From Hydrocarboniphaga effusa AP103 (lineage in GTDB: Bacteria > Pseudomonadota > Gammaproteobacteria > Nevskiales > Nevskiaceae): a stretch of DNA of 64,000 bases. The stretch spans positions 62,001 to 126,000 of the forward strand of contig NZ_AKGD01000001.1 of assembly GCF_000271305.1 (NCBI RefSeq), written 5' to 3'. Of this stretch, positions 7,977 through 16,606 are shown in pieces. A model generated the notes under the pieces. That model saw only the letters and a list, made by a program, of their open reading frames with translations, did not search any database and was not told the origin of the DNA. Position 1 is the first letter of the stretch. Every line of letters begins with the position of its first letter. Both the position numbers and the translations under genes were made by a program.

Positions 7977-10214
7977 TCAGAACTCATACGAGTACGTGAA
8001 GAACACGCTGCGCGGCTTGGCCTGGAACGCGTACGGGTAGTAGTACTCGGGATCGGTCGGCAGCACTTCGCGGCGCACGCCGGCCGAGGCGTACTGCAGG
8101 TTTCCGAACAGGCCGCGGTTGCTGTAGTCCTCGTCGAGGATGTTTTCCAGGCGCAGTTGCAGACGATGTTCACGCCCCTCGCCGGCCCAGTACTGAGCGG
8201 TGGCGTTGAGCACGAACCAATCGCCCCAGTTGTACGCGGGCACGCTAGCGATGGGACCGTTGGTGATCGTGCGGCCCTGCAGGCGCGGCAGCAGGTTGAA
8301 CTGGTAGCGGCGATCGCTGGTGGTATAGCGCAGCTGGCCGGTTGCGAACCATTCGGGTGTCGCATCGATCTGTCGATGGGTGCCCTCGACTTCGGCCTTC
8401 TGCTGCGTGTAGTTGGCGCTGAGCAGCCAGTTGCTGGCGAGCTGGACCTGGACGTCGGCGACCATGCCGCGAATCTCGGTGACGGCGTCGGTGTTGTAGC
8501 GCGTGTTCGGCGTCAGTCCGCTGGTGGACTGGATGCGATCGGTGATGTCGGTGGCGAAGCCGCCGATCTCGACCTGCACCTGCGCTTCTCCGAACCGCAG
8601 GTTGGCGCCCGCGCCGTAGTTGAGCGTCTTGGTCTTCTCGGGCTTCAGATCGGGATTGCCGACCATGGTGTCGGTATTCGAGTACAGCTCGTTGGTGCGT
8701 GGCAGGCTGAAAGAGTTGCCGCCGTTGACGCGAACGAAGGTGCTGCCCGGCAGATTCTGGTGCAGGCCGAACTTGCCGATGGTCTTGGTTCCGAACGACT
8801 TCTCGTTTTCGACGCGGCCGGCGATCGACAGATTGGTGCCGGGGCTGAAAGTCGGCGTCAGGTGAAGATCGGCGATCAGTGCGTTGCTCGAGACGATGTC
8901 GTCATCGATGCGAACTCGCGCATCGGAGGCATCGCGATAGTTGGTGGACTGCGCGCCGAGCGTGGCGCCGACCGACGGCGTGAAACTCACGTGGTTGAGC
9001 GCGGTGACGATCATCTCTTCGAAGCCGGCGGGAATCGCGTTGATGCCGATACCGCGCTGCGTCTGGGGCTCCAGGCGCCCGGTCCAATGACCCCACTCGA
9101 TCGTCGTGCTCGGGTTGCCCGGACTCTGGCAGCCGGCCTCGATGCGGCAGATTTCAGGCAGGAACTTGGTGTTGATGAGCTCGGGCTTGCGATACGAGGC
9201 GGTGATGTCGGTGCGTACGGCACTCGACCAGGTCTTGTTGTAGCTCAGGTTGAACAGCGGCATCTTCGACTTCGTGGGGCCGTAGATCGTCGTGTTCGGG
9301 AAGGTGTCCTGGAAATCGATCTGCACGTACTGCAGATTCGCGAGCAGCTGGCTGCTGCTGTCGATCTTCCACAGGTACTTCACGCCGATGTCGTCACGCG
9401 AGTTGGAATAGTCGGTGATGCCGCCGGCGGCAAGATGGTTGTCGGTCTGCGATTCGCGCGAGAAGATCGTCGGCCCGTCGGTGTCCAGGCGGCCGCCGTA
9501 GAACATCACGCTGTGCTTGCCCGAGGCGGTCAGCGGAAACGAGTAATTGCCCCAGATCTCGCGCGTGTTGAAGCTGCCGTAGCTGAAACCCATCTCGCCT
9601 TTTTGCGTACCATCGGGCTTCTTGGTGCGAATGCTCACGAGACCGACGCCGGCGTTGCTGCCAAAGTACAGGCTCTGGCCGCCACGGAACACTTCCACCG
9701 ATTCGATCATGTGCGGATCGATCAGCGTCGAACCCCAGATGTCCTCGACACCCGGACCGCGGTCGTACAGCGGCACGTCGTCCAGCGTCACCAGCGTGTC
9801 GCGATCGCCGCCGCCATCGAGACGGATGGTGAATTCGCCTTCGTCGGGCGAGTAGCCCACATAGGCGCCTGCGATCAGACCCTGCGCGAGTTCGGCCATG
9901 TTGGTGTAGCCGCCGGCCTCGATCTGCTCCGCGCTGATCACCTGCACCTGATTGCCGAACTGCTTCAGATCCTGCGCCACTGCGGTCACGCGCTCGTGGC
10001 CGAGCACCTCGACCTCCTCGACCGCACTGACCGCCACTGCGGCCTGCGCCGCCTCGATGACGGCGGCGCCGGCGCCCGCCTGTGCCACCAGCAGATCCAC
10101 AGCCGCAGGAGCGACCGCATCCTGTGCCTGTGCAGGCAAGCTGCAGATCGTCGCGCCGACGGCAAGGGACAACAGCGCGCGCCGGAACGGCACGCGAACA
10201 TGAATCGCGGACAT
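7977..10214 (-). CDS. TonB-dependent outer-membrane receptor, P-acquisition locus
   Basis: A 745-residue receptor for energised uptake across the outer membrane. The start at 10214 has a good upstream GAAGGAG, and gives a signal peptide ending near SLPAQA-Q. The plug domain (about residues 60-170) contains RLDGGGDRDTLVTLDDVPLY and VEVFRGGQSLYFGSNAGVG. The rest is the beta-barrel, ending in a terminal aromatic (YSYEF). The substrate cannot be read. Its neighbours (LysR regulator, PhnDCE importer, phospholipase C) make a phosphorus-containing ligand a reasonable inference. The gene is co-directional with the LysR regulator gene upstream and with the HAD phosphatase 13 bp downstream, which is probably in the same transcript. 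Confidence 0.9.
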   Translation of the reverse strand: MSAIHVRVPFRRALLSLAVGATICSLPAQAQDAVAPAAVDLLVAQAGAGAAVIEAAQAAVAVSAVEEVEVLGHERVTAVAQDLKQFGNQVQVISAEQIEAGGYTNMAELAQGLIAGAYVGYSPDEGEFTIRLDGGGDRDTLVTLDDVPLYDRGPGVEDIWGSTLIDPHMIESVEVFRGGQSLYFGSNAGVGLVSIRTKKPDGTQKGEMGFSYGSFNTREIWGNYSFPLTASGKHSVMFYGGRLDTDGPTIFSRESQTDNHLAAGGITDYSNSRDDIGVKYLWKIDSSSQLLANLQYVQIDFQDTFPNTTIYGPTKSKMPLFNLSYNKTWSSAVRTDITASYRKPELINTKFLPEICRIEAGCQSPGNPSTTIEWGHWTGRLEPQTQRGIGINAIPAGFEEMIVTALNHVSFTPSVGATLGAQSTNYRDASDARVRIDDDIVSSNALIADLHLTPTFSPGTNLSIAGRVENEKSFGTKTIGKFGLHQNLPGSTFVRVNGGNSFSLPRTNELYSNTDTMVGNPDLKPEKTKTLNYGAGANLRFGEAQVQVEIGGFATDITDRIQSTSGLTPNTRYNTDAVTEIRGMVADVQVQLASNWLLSANYTQQKAEVEGTHRQIDATPEWFATGQLRYTTSDRRYQFNLLPRLQGRTITNGPIASVPAYNWGDWFVLNATAQYWAGEGREHRLQLRLENILDEDYSNRGLFGNLQYASAGVRREVLPTDPEYYYPYAFQAKPRSVFFTYSYEF

Positions 10215-10336
10215 CGGAAGGCTCCTTCGGGATAGCGTTTGAATTCTCGACACGACACAGCAGCGGCGATCGAATGCCGGTGCGTCGTGCTTGGCGATCA
10301 ATTGCGATCGCCCTGCCCCGAAGTCTGGTGCGGTTC

Positions 10337-10360
10337 TTTTTCTGACCGATGTCAGGAAAA
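10337..10360. terminator. Hairpin between the LysR gene and the TonB receptor
   Basis: CTGAC-CGAT-GTCAG flanked by TTTTT on one side and AAAA on the other. It lies 20 bp after the LysR stop and could end that transcript or be part of the receptor promoter. The stem is short, so this is tentative. Confidence 0.4.
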
Positions 10361-10380
10361 TGAACGAAATGTTCTGATAT

Positions 10381-11352
10381 TCAGGGATTTGTGCCGAGCC
10401 CCAATCCTTCTATAGGTGCACGACCGGCAAGCGGACGAACCGCCAGCTCCGCGCTGGGCAGACGTCGGTCCGTCGCTTCGAGTTCCGCGCGCAACTGATG
10501 CACCAACTCGAGGAACGACATCACCAGCCGCGATTTCATGCGCTCGCGCAAGCAGATCACGTGCGAGTATGTGGCCGCATCGAGATCGTCGATCGGCAGT
10601 GGCACCAAACGGTGATCGTCGACGTAAGCCACTTCCGAAACCACGCCGAGGCCGATGCCGTTGGCGACCGCTTCGCGTATCGATTCGCGGCTGCCGATTT
10701 CCATGATCTGCTTCACGCGAACACCCGCGCGTTCCAGCGCCTGGTTGAAGACACGCTGCGTCGTCGAACCGCTTTCACGGCCGACGAATTCGCAGCCATG
10801 AAGATCGTGCACGCTGAGCGATCCACGCCGCGCCAGCGGATGTTCGCGATGCGCGAACACCACCAGCGGCTGGCGCCGGTAGGCCACGCTTTCGACACGC
10901 TCGTCCTGCACGTCGTGCACGAGCACGCCGAGGTCGGCGTGATAATTGAGGATGCGATCGACGATCTGCGATGAATCGCCGACCGACAGGCTCACATAGA
11001 TGCGCGGATGGCGCTTCTGGAACGCAGCCAGCACCGGCATGACGTTGTAGGGTCCGACCGCACCGATGCGCAGATGACCGCGCAACATGCCTTCGGCTTC
11101 CATGAGCATGGAATGCGCTTCCTCCTCGAGCGCGAACAGGCGATTGGTGATCACCAGCAGGCTGTCGGCGAATTCGGTAGTCATGAGCTTTCGGCCGATC
11201 TGCAGAAACAGCTGCACGCCGAACTGCTTTTCGAGCGCACCGATCTGCGCCGAAACGGTGGGCTGGCTGACACCCATCTCGATGGCCGCGGCGGTGGTGC
11301 TACCGCAGCGGGCGGTGTAGTGAAAGGCGCGCAGGCCGGTCAGTAGGCGCAT
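10381..11352 (-). CDS. LysR-family transcriptional regulator
   Basis: A 323-residue regulator. An N-terminal winged helix-turn-helix (residues about 1-60, with AAAIEMGVSQPTVSAQIGALE) is followed by a periplasmic-binding-like effector domain (about 90-295, starting LRIGAVGPYNVMPVLAAF). The C-terminus carries an extra tail of about 25 residues. It is divergent from phnD with 192 bp between the start codons and upstream of the TonB receptor on the same strand. Both placements make it the probable regulator of this locus. LysR proteins usually need a co-inducer; here a phosphonate such as an aminoalkylphosphonate would fit, but that is inference. Confidence 0.92.
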   Translation of the reverse strand: MRLLTGLRAFHYTARCGSTTAAAIEMGVSQPTVSAQIGALEKQFGVQLFLQIGRKLMTTEFADSLLVITNRLFALEEEAHSMLMEAEGMLRGHLRIGAVGPYNVMPVLAAFQKRHPRIYVSLSVGDSSQIVDRILNYHADLGVLVHDVQDERVESVAYRRQPLVVFAHREHPLARRGSLSVHDLHGCEFVGRESGSTTQRVFNQALERAGVRVKQIMEIGSRESIREAVANGIGLGVVSEVAYVDDHRLVPLPIDDLDAATYSHVICLRERMKSRLVMSFLELVHQLRAELEATDRRLPSAELAVRPLAGRAPIEGLGLGTNP

Positions 11353-11368
11353 GTAATCTATCGACGTG

Positions 11369-11437
11369 ATCTATGGACGGCCCGCAGTTAACGGCAACAA
11401 TCTTTCATTGCCGTGACTTTGGTGCCCGATCCATAGA
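11369..11437. promoter_or_regulatory. Candidate operator region for the divergent LysR and phnD genes
   Basis: Inverted half-sites ATCTATGGA (11369-11377) and TCCATAGA (11430-11437) flank a further imperfect palindrome CGGCAA...TTGCCG (11392-11412). Paired inverted sites between a LysR gene and its target are the usual layout. There is no experimental support. Confidence 0.45.
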
Positions 11438-11544
11438 AGATTTTCATGCCGGGCGGCGATTCATCGATTTTTCTTTCACGACGGTGCAATCAGGGGCTCA
11501 TAGGCTGCGCCCATCGTTGTGACCCACGCTCGCCCGAGCTCCTC

Positions 11545-12477
11545 ATGATCTGGAACCTGCTGCGCCGCTTGCTGGTCGCGTTCACCGCGCTGGCATTCAT
11601 TCCTTCCGCATTCGCCACACCGAACGACGGCAGCACGCAGCGTCCGCTACGCGTGATGCTGATTCCTGCCGACGGCGGCACCGCCACCGGCACGCTGGCC
11701 GACTTCAAGCCGCTGTTCGATGCCATCACTGCGGACACCGGCCTGCATTTCTCGCTACGGGTCGGCAGTAGCTATTCGGCCGTGGTCGAGGCGATGAAAG
11801 GGGGGCTCATCGACGTCGCCTGGTTCGGCCCAGTGGCCTACGTGCAGGCGCGCAAGGCCGGCGCTGCCGAGCTGCTCGCGGTTTCGGTGCGCGACGGCGA
11901 ATCGAGCTATTACGCCGGCATCTTCGTGCGCGCGAACGCCCCGTTCAAGACACTCGCCGACCTGGGCGCAAAGCGCATGTCCTTCGGCGACATCAACTCC
12001 ACGTCGAGCTTCTCGTATCAGGTGGCGATGCTGCTGGAGGCCGGACTCGATCCGGCGCGTGATCTGTCCGAGTTGCGCATCACCGGCAGCCACGCCGCCA
12101 GCCTCGCCGCGCTGAGCAGCGGACTCGTCGATGCGGCCTGCCTGAGCTTCAATTCGTATCTGCGCGCGGTCGATGCGGGCTCGGTACACGCCGAGGATTA
12201 CCGCGTACTCGCGCGCAGCGAGGCGATTCCGAATCCGCCCCTGGCGATGAGCACCGCCTTGCCTGTTGCCATCAAGCAGAAACTCAAGACAGCGTTTGCG
12301 CGCGTACACCAGGCCGGCCACATCGCCGCGGCTTCGCTGCGCGGCTATGGCAACAGCCCGGTGGATCGCTACGATGCCGCGTTTCCGGAGGCCGCATTCG
12401 ACAAGCCCGCGCAGATGCTCGAACGCATCGGCGACCCGCAACTCGGCGCGATTCTGCGGAAGGCGGGCCAGCGATGA
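11545..12477 (+). CDS. phnD: PhnD-type periplasmic phosphonate/phosphite-binding protein
   Basis: The solute receptor of an ABC importer. The ATG at 11545 gives a classical signal peptide (MIWNLLRRLLVAFTALAF, cleavage near AFA-T), which is why the longer reading from 11446 was not used. PhnD-family motifs include VGSSYSAVVEAMKGGLIDVAWFG, and SFGDINSTSSFSYQVAML with the Ser/Thr cluster that binds the phosphonate group. Length is 310 residues. The stop overlaps the phnC start by four bases. Ligand could be phosphonate, phosphite or a phosphate ester; the family is promiscuous. Confidence 0.9.
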   Translation: MIWNLLRRLLVAFTALAFIPSAFATPNDGSTQRPLRVMLIPADGGTATGTLADFKPLFDAITADTGLHFSLRVGSSYSAVVEAMKGGLIDVAWFGPVAYVQARKAGAAELLAVSVRDGESSYYAGIFVRANAPFKTLADLGAKRMSFGDINSTSSFSYQVAMLLEAGLDPARDLSELRITGSHAASLAALSSGLVDAACLSFNSYLRAVDAGSVHAEDYRVLARSEAIPNPPLAMSTALPVAIKQKLKTAFARVHQAGHIAAASLRGYGNSPVDRYDAAFPEAAFDKPAQMLERIGDPQLGAILRKAGQR

Positions 12478-13286
12478 GCGCGCTCGTCGAATTCGATGGC
12501 GTGAGCAAGCGCTACGCCGATGGCACCCGGGCGCTCGACGAGCTCAAACTGTCGATGCCACGCGCGCAGTTCTGCGTGGTGCTCGGCCCTTCCGGCGCCG
12601 GCAAGTCGACGCTGCTACGCATGCTCAATGGTTTGACGCGCCCTGATGAAGGCGACATCCGCTTCGACGGCGTGACGCTCACGACCGCGCGACTGCGCCA
12701 GCAACGCAGCCGCATCGGCAGCATTCATCAGCATTACGGCCTGGTCGGGCGCCTGTCGGTGCTCGACAACGTGCTTTGCGGCCTGCTGCCGCGCATGGGC
12801 CTGCTGCGCTCGATGACCGGCGCGTTCAGCGACGAGCAGCGCCGCCGCGCCTGTCGCGCGCTCGCCGATGCCGGGCTGGACGAAAACCAGCTGTACCGTC
12901 GCGCGGACGAGTTGTCCGGCGGCCAGCAGCAACGCGTCGGCATCGCCCGTGCGCTCATGTGCGATCCGCAACTGATCCTCGCCGATGAGCCTGTCGCGAG
13001 CCTGGACCCTCGCATCAGCCGCGACATCCTGGGCCTGCTGCGCAACACCGTGCACGAGCAGGGCGTTGCCGTGCTCTGCACGCTGCATCAGGTCGAGCTG
13101 GCGCTGGAATTCGCCGATCGCATCGTCGGCTTGCGCCTGGGGCGCGTGGTGTTCGACGGGGTGCCGTCCGAGTTCGATGCGGCGGCGCATGCCTCGCTTT
13201 ATTCCGCTTTGGATCCGCATGTCCGCACCGACCCTGCGAACGCGGACGCGCGGGCACCGCTGCTTCGGGAGTGGGCGCATGCCTGA
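12474..13286 (+). CDS. phnC: PhnC-type ABC importer ATPase
   Basis: The nucleotide-binding subunit that powers uptake of the PhnD ligand. Walker A is GPSGAGKST (near residue 41), the signature is LSGGQQQRVGIARAL, and Walker B is LILADEPVASLDP. The PhnC-family segment RIGSIHQHYGLVGRLSVLDNVL is also present. The 270-residue length is normal. It overlaps phnD by four bases and phnE by eight, so all three are one tightly coupled operon. Confidence 0.93.
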   Translation: MSALVEFDGVSKRYADGTRALDELKLSMPRAQFCVVLGPSGAGKSTLLRMLNGLTRPDEGDIRFDGVTLTTARLRQQRSRIGSIHQHYGLVGRLSVLDNVLCGLLPRMGLLRSMTGAFSDEQRRRACRALADAGLDENQLYRRADELSGGQQQRVGIARALMCDPQLILADEPVASLDPRISRDILGLLRNTVHEQGVAVLCTLHQVELALEFADRIVGLRLGRVVFDGVPSEFDAAAHASLYSALDPHVRTDPANADARAPLLREWAHA

Positions 13287-14298
13287 GACCGGCGCGCTCG
13301 CGGCCAAACCGCCCGAGCAGTGGCAACTGCAGCCGCGCGGCTCGCTGCGCCGGCTGCTGATCGGGCTGCTCGTGATCGCGCTGCTGCTGTTCTCGGCCAA
13401 GCGCACCGAGATCGATCGCATGCTGCTGCTGAGCGCCGAGGCCGCGGGTTCGGCGCTTGGAATTGGCGGGCCCTCGCAAGTCGCCGATGGCGTACGGCGT
13501 GTGAGCAGCTCGCTGTGGCCGCCGCAATTGTCGGAGCGACGCGAAGTGGCGCGCATCGAAGGCTTCGACCGCAAGCATCTGCCGCTGGGCTCGCACCTCG
13601 AGCAGGAGCAGTCGCTGACGCGCAGCCTCGATCCGACCACGCTGCAAGTGCAGACCCAGGTGGTTGCGCGCGAGGTGCTCGTGCAGCCGCTGGGCTATCT
13701 CTGGCGCGTGGCTGGCCTGATGTTCGAAACGGTGGAAATGGCGCTGTGGGGAACGCTGGTCGCGCTGCTGATGGCCTTTCCGCTGGCGTATTTCGGAGCC
13801 CGCGACTACGCACCGCATCCGCTACTGCACACGCTGGCGCGCGGAACCAGCAGCCTGCTGCGTTCGATACCTGATCTGGTCAGTGCGCTGTTCCTGGTGC
13901 TGGCCTTCGGCTTCGGTCCGATCGCGGGCGTGCTGGCGCTCGGTGCGCACAGCGCGGGCTTTCTGGGCAAGTTCTTCGCCGAAAGCATCGAGAACGCCGA
14001 GCGCGCTCCGCAGGATGCGTTGCGCGCGGCGGGCGCGCGCGATCTGCAGGTTCTGCGTTATGCGGTCTGGCCCGCGGTGCTGCCGTCGGTGATCGGCCAG
14101 GTGCAGTACATCCTCGAACGCAATGTAAGAACCGCGACGGTGATCGGCATCGTCGGTGCCGGCGGTATCGGGCAGGAACTCAAGGGACGCTTCGAGATGT
14201 TCGACTTCGGGCACGTGGCTACGCTGCTGCTCGCGATCTTCGCCTCCGTGGTGCTGCTCGAACATCTGGCCGGACGCCTGCGCGCCCGCTTCATCTAA
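13279..14298 (+). CDS. phnE: PhnE-type ABC importer permease, with extended N-terminal region
   Basis: The inner-membrane permease of the importer. The start is ATG 13279, overlapping the end of phnC. A first membrane helix (LLIGLLVIALLLFSAK, about residues 25-42) is followed by roughly 95 mostly polar residues before the second helix. The binding-protein-dependent transport domain then runs from about residue 145 to the end, with the EAA-type coupling loop DALRAAGARDLQVLRYAVWP. At 339 residues it is clearly longer than E. coli PhnE-like proteins (about 260-280), and the extra length is this periplasmic segment. The phospholipase C gene follows after 23 bp, so it may be the fourth gene of the operon. 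Confidence 0.9.
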   Translation: MPETGALAAKPPEQWQLQPRGSLRRLLIGLLVIALLLFSAKRTEIDRMLLLSAEAAGSALGIGGPSQVADGVRRVSSSLWPPQLSERREVARIEGFDRKHLPLGSHLEQEQSLTRSLDPTTLQVQTQVVAREVLVQPLGYLWRVAGLMFETVEMALWGTLVALLMAFPLAYFGARDYAPHPLLHTLARGTSSLLRSIPDLVSALFLVLAFGFGPIAGVLALGAHSAGFLGKFFAESIENAERAPQDALRAAGARDLQVLRYAVWPAVLPSVIGQVQYILERNVRTATVIGIVGAGGIGQELKGRFEMFDFGHVATLLLAIFASVVLLEHLAGRLRARFI

Positions 14299-14321
14299 CC
14301 CCCACAGCAGGAGCTGCTCCC

Positions 14322-16460
14322 ATGACGACGACTCGCAGTCGCCGCGACTTTCTGCGCCTGGTCGGCGGCGCTGCCGGCGCCACTGCCTTGCCGCTGTCCA
14401 TCCGCGATGCGCTGGCCATCTCCGCACGCAGCGAAACGGGCACGATCCGCGATGTGCAGCATGTGGTGATCCTGATGCAGGAAAACCGCTCGTTCGATCA
14501 CTACTTCGGCGCCCTGCGCGGGGTGCGTGGCTTCGGTGATCGCTTTCCGATTCCGCTGGCCTCGGGCAAGTCGGTCTGGTGGCAATCCGACGGCAAGCGC
14601 GAGATTCCGCCGTACCACCTCGACAGCGCGCGCATGAACGCGCTGCTGGTGCCCGATACGCCGCATTCGTATTCGGACGCGCAGGCGGCCTGGAACCAGG
14701 GCTTGTTCGGGCAGTGGCCGCTGTACAAGACGCAGTATTCGATGGGCCACTATCGGCGTGCCGACGTGCCGTTCCAGTACGCGCTCGCCGAAGCCTTCAC
14801 GATCTGCGATGCCTACCATTGCTCCATCACCGCGGGCACCGATCCGAACCGCATCGTGTTCTGGAGCGGCTCCAGCTTCGATCCGCAGCTGCGCGCACGC
14901 GGCATCGACAGCACCGACGTCGATTCCGAACCCGACAACCTGCGCTGCTGGGTCACCGGCGCGCTGCCCGAGCCGGGCTACCGGTACGTGAGCAACGCGC
15001 TGACCTGGCCGACGATTCCGGACGTATTGCAGGAGGCCGGCGTGAGCTGGCGCGTCTACCAGGACCCGAACGACAACTGGACCGGCGCGATGCACGGCTG
15101 CCTGGCGTTCAAGAGCTTCCGCGAAGCGGAACGCGATTCTCCGATCTATCGCAACGGCATGTCGCACTGGAGCATCGACGACCTGATCCAGCACGTCGAG
15201 CAGGACACGCTGCCGCAGGTGAGCTGGATACTGCCGACGCGCCTGCAGTCCGAGCACCCGGGCGCCCCGTCCAGCCCGCAGCAGGGCGGCCACTTCACCA
15301 GCGAAGTGCTCGCCGCGCTGACGCGCAACCCGGAGGTCTGGAGCAAGACCGCGCTGTTTCTGACCTTCGACGAGAACGACGGCTTCTTCGATCACCTGCC
15401 GCCGCCCGCGCCACCTTCGTTCGATGCCGACGGCAAGCTCGCGGGCGCCGCGACCCTCGATCTGGCCGGCCATTTCTTCCACGATCCCTATCGCAACCAT
15501 CTCAAGCGCGAGGACGTCATCAGCGGCACGCGCCGGCCCTGGGGCCTCGGGCCGCGCGTGCCGATGTACGTGATCTCGCCGTGGAGCCGCGGTGGCTGGG
15601 TCAATTCGCAGGTAGCCGATCACACCTCGGTCGGACAATTCCTGGAGCGCCGCTTCGGCGTGCGCATTCCGGCCATCAGCCCCTGGCATCGCGCGGTCTG
15701 CGGCGACCTGAGCTCCGCGTTCGACTTCAAGAACCCGAATGCGGCCCGCTTTCCGCGCCTGCCGGACGTGGCGAACTACGCCGAAATCGAAAGCGCGCAA
15801 AACAAGCTCGCCGTGCCGGCCGCGCCCGCGCAGGCGCAGCCGGTCTGGCAGGAGCAAGGCATGCGCCCCTCGCGCGCCCTGCCCTACGCGCTGCACGTCG
15901 ACGCGCGCAGCCAAGACGGTCAACTGGCCTTGGACTTCGGCAACACCGGGGCTCAAGGCGCAGTGTTCCAGGTCTACGATCGCCTGCAGCCCAAGCGCAT
16001 CCCGCGCCGCTACACGGTCGAAGCCGGCAAGTCGCTGACGGATCGCTGGACCACCGCCGACACCGACGGGGCTTTCGACCTCTGGGTGCATGGCGTCAAC
16101 GGCCACGTGCGCCATTTCAAGGGCCGCATCGGTGACGCGGCCTCGGCCCCGCAACTGCGGTTTCGCCACGGCGACGACGGCAGCCTGACGCTCGAAGCGC
16201 AGGCGGCAGCCGGCAGCGAGCCGGTGACGCTGACGATCGTCGACAACGCCTACGGCGACGGCATCGTGAAGCTCAAACTGAAGCCCGGCACCACGGCCAG
16301 CAAGCACTGGAGCTTGCGCAAGAGCGCGCACTGGTACGACTTCACCGTGAGCCTGGAAGGCAAGCCGGACTGGCATCAGCGTCATGCCGGACGCGCGGAG
16401 TCCGGCAGTCATGGCTTCAGCGACCCGGCGATGGCGATGGGGCCTGCGCTGTTCTCCTGA
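14322..16460 (+). CDS. Tat-exported phospholipase C (phosphocholine type)
   Basis: A 712-residue secreted phosphoesterase that would release the phosphorylated head group from phospholipids. The N-terminus SRRDFLRLVGGAAGA is a Tat signal. The phosphoesterase domain begins with VVILMQENRSFDHYFGALRG, a hallmark of this family, and includes TAGTDPNR-like and FLTFDENDGFFDH metal-binding segments. Two C-terminal beta domains of the bacterial PLC type occupy about residues 520-700. It starts 23 bp after phnE, on the same strand. Together with the PhnDCE importer and TonB receptor this suggests phosphorus scavenging from lipids. An acid phosphatase of the same superfamily is the alternative. Confidence 0.9.
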   Translation: MTTTRSRRDFLRLVGGAAGATALPLSIRDALAISARSETGTIRDVQHVVILMQENRSFDHYFGALRGVRGFGDRFPIPLASGKSVWWQSDGKREIPPYHLDSARMNALLVPDTPHSYSDAQAAWNQGLFGQWPLYKTQYSMGHYRRADVPFQYALAEAFTICDAYHCSITAGTDPNRIVFWSGSSFDPQLRARGIDSTDVDSEPDNLRCWVTGALPEPGYRYVSNALTWPTIPDVLQEAGVSWRVYQDPNDNWTGAMHGCLAFKSFREAERDSPIYRNGMSHWSIDDLIQHVEQDTLPQVSWILPTRLQSEHPGAPSSPQQGGHFTSEVLAALTRNPEVWSKTALFLTFDENDGFFDHLPPPAPPSFDADGKLAGAATLDLAGHFFHDPYRNHLKREDVISGTRRPWGLGPRVPMYVISPWSRGGWVNSQVADHTSVGQFLERRFGVRIPAISPWHRAVCGDLSSAFDFKNPNAARFPRLPDVANYAEIESAQNKLAVPAAPAQAQPVWQEQGMRPSRALPYALHVDARSQDGQLALDFGNTGAQGAVFQVYDRLQPKRIPRRYTVEAGKSLTDRWTTADTDGAFDLWVHGVNGHVRHFKGRIGDAASAPQLRFRHGDDGSLTLEAQAAAGSEPVTLTIVDNAYGDGIVKLKLKPGTTASKHWSLRKSAHWYDFTVSLEGKPDWHQRHAGRAESGSHGFSDPAMAMGPALFS

Positions 16461-16567
16461 CATCGATCCGGAGCTCGTCTGTGCTCCATCCGATCCGCGA
16501 TCGCCGCCGTTGGCGATGTCCGGGCTTCGTTGCCCGCGTGAACCGGCGCCTTTGCCGGCTCACGCGT

Positions 16568-16593
16568 CGATGGACCGCCGCAGCGGTCCATCG
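16568..16593. terminator. Hairpin between convergent phospholipase C and DegP genes
   Basis: A perfect 11-bp stem CGATGGACCGC/GCGGTCCATCG with loop CGCA. There is no strong T tract, but the convergent position suggests shared termination. Confidence 0.6.
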
Positions 16594-16606
16594 TTCAACG
16601 CATCGT

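Noticed and set aside
8157..10235. A 692-codon plus-strand frame
   Set aside because: Antisense to a TonB receptor with plug-domain motifs and terminal aromatic residue.
14295..16463. A 722-codon minus-strand frame
   Set aside because: Antisense to the phospholipase C gene, which has a Tat signal and catalytic motifs.
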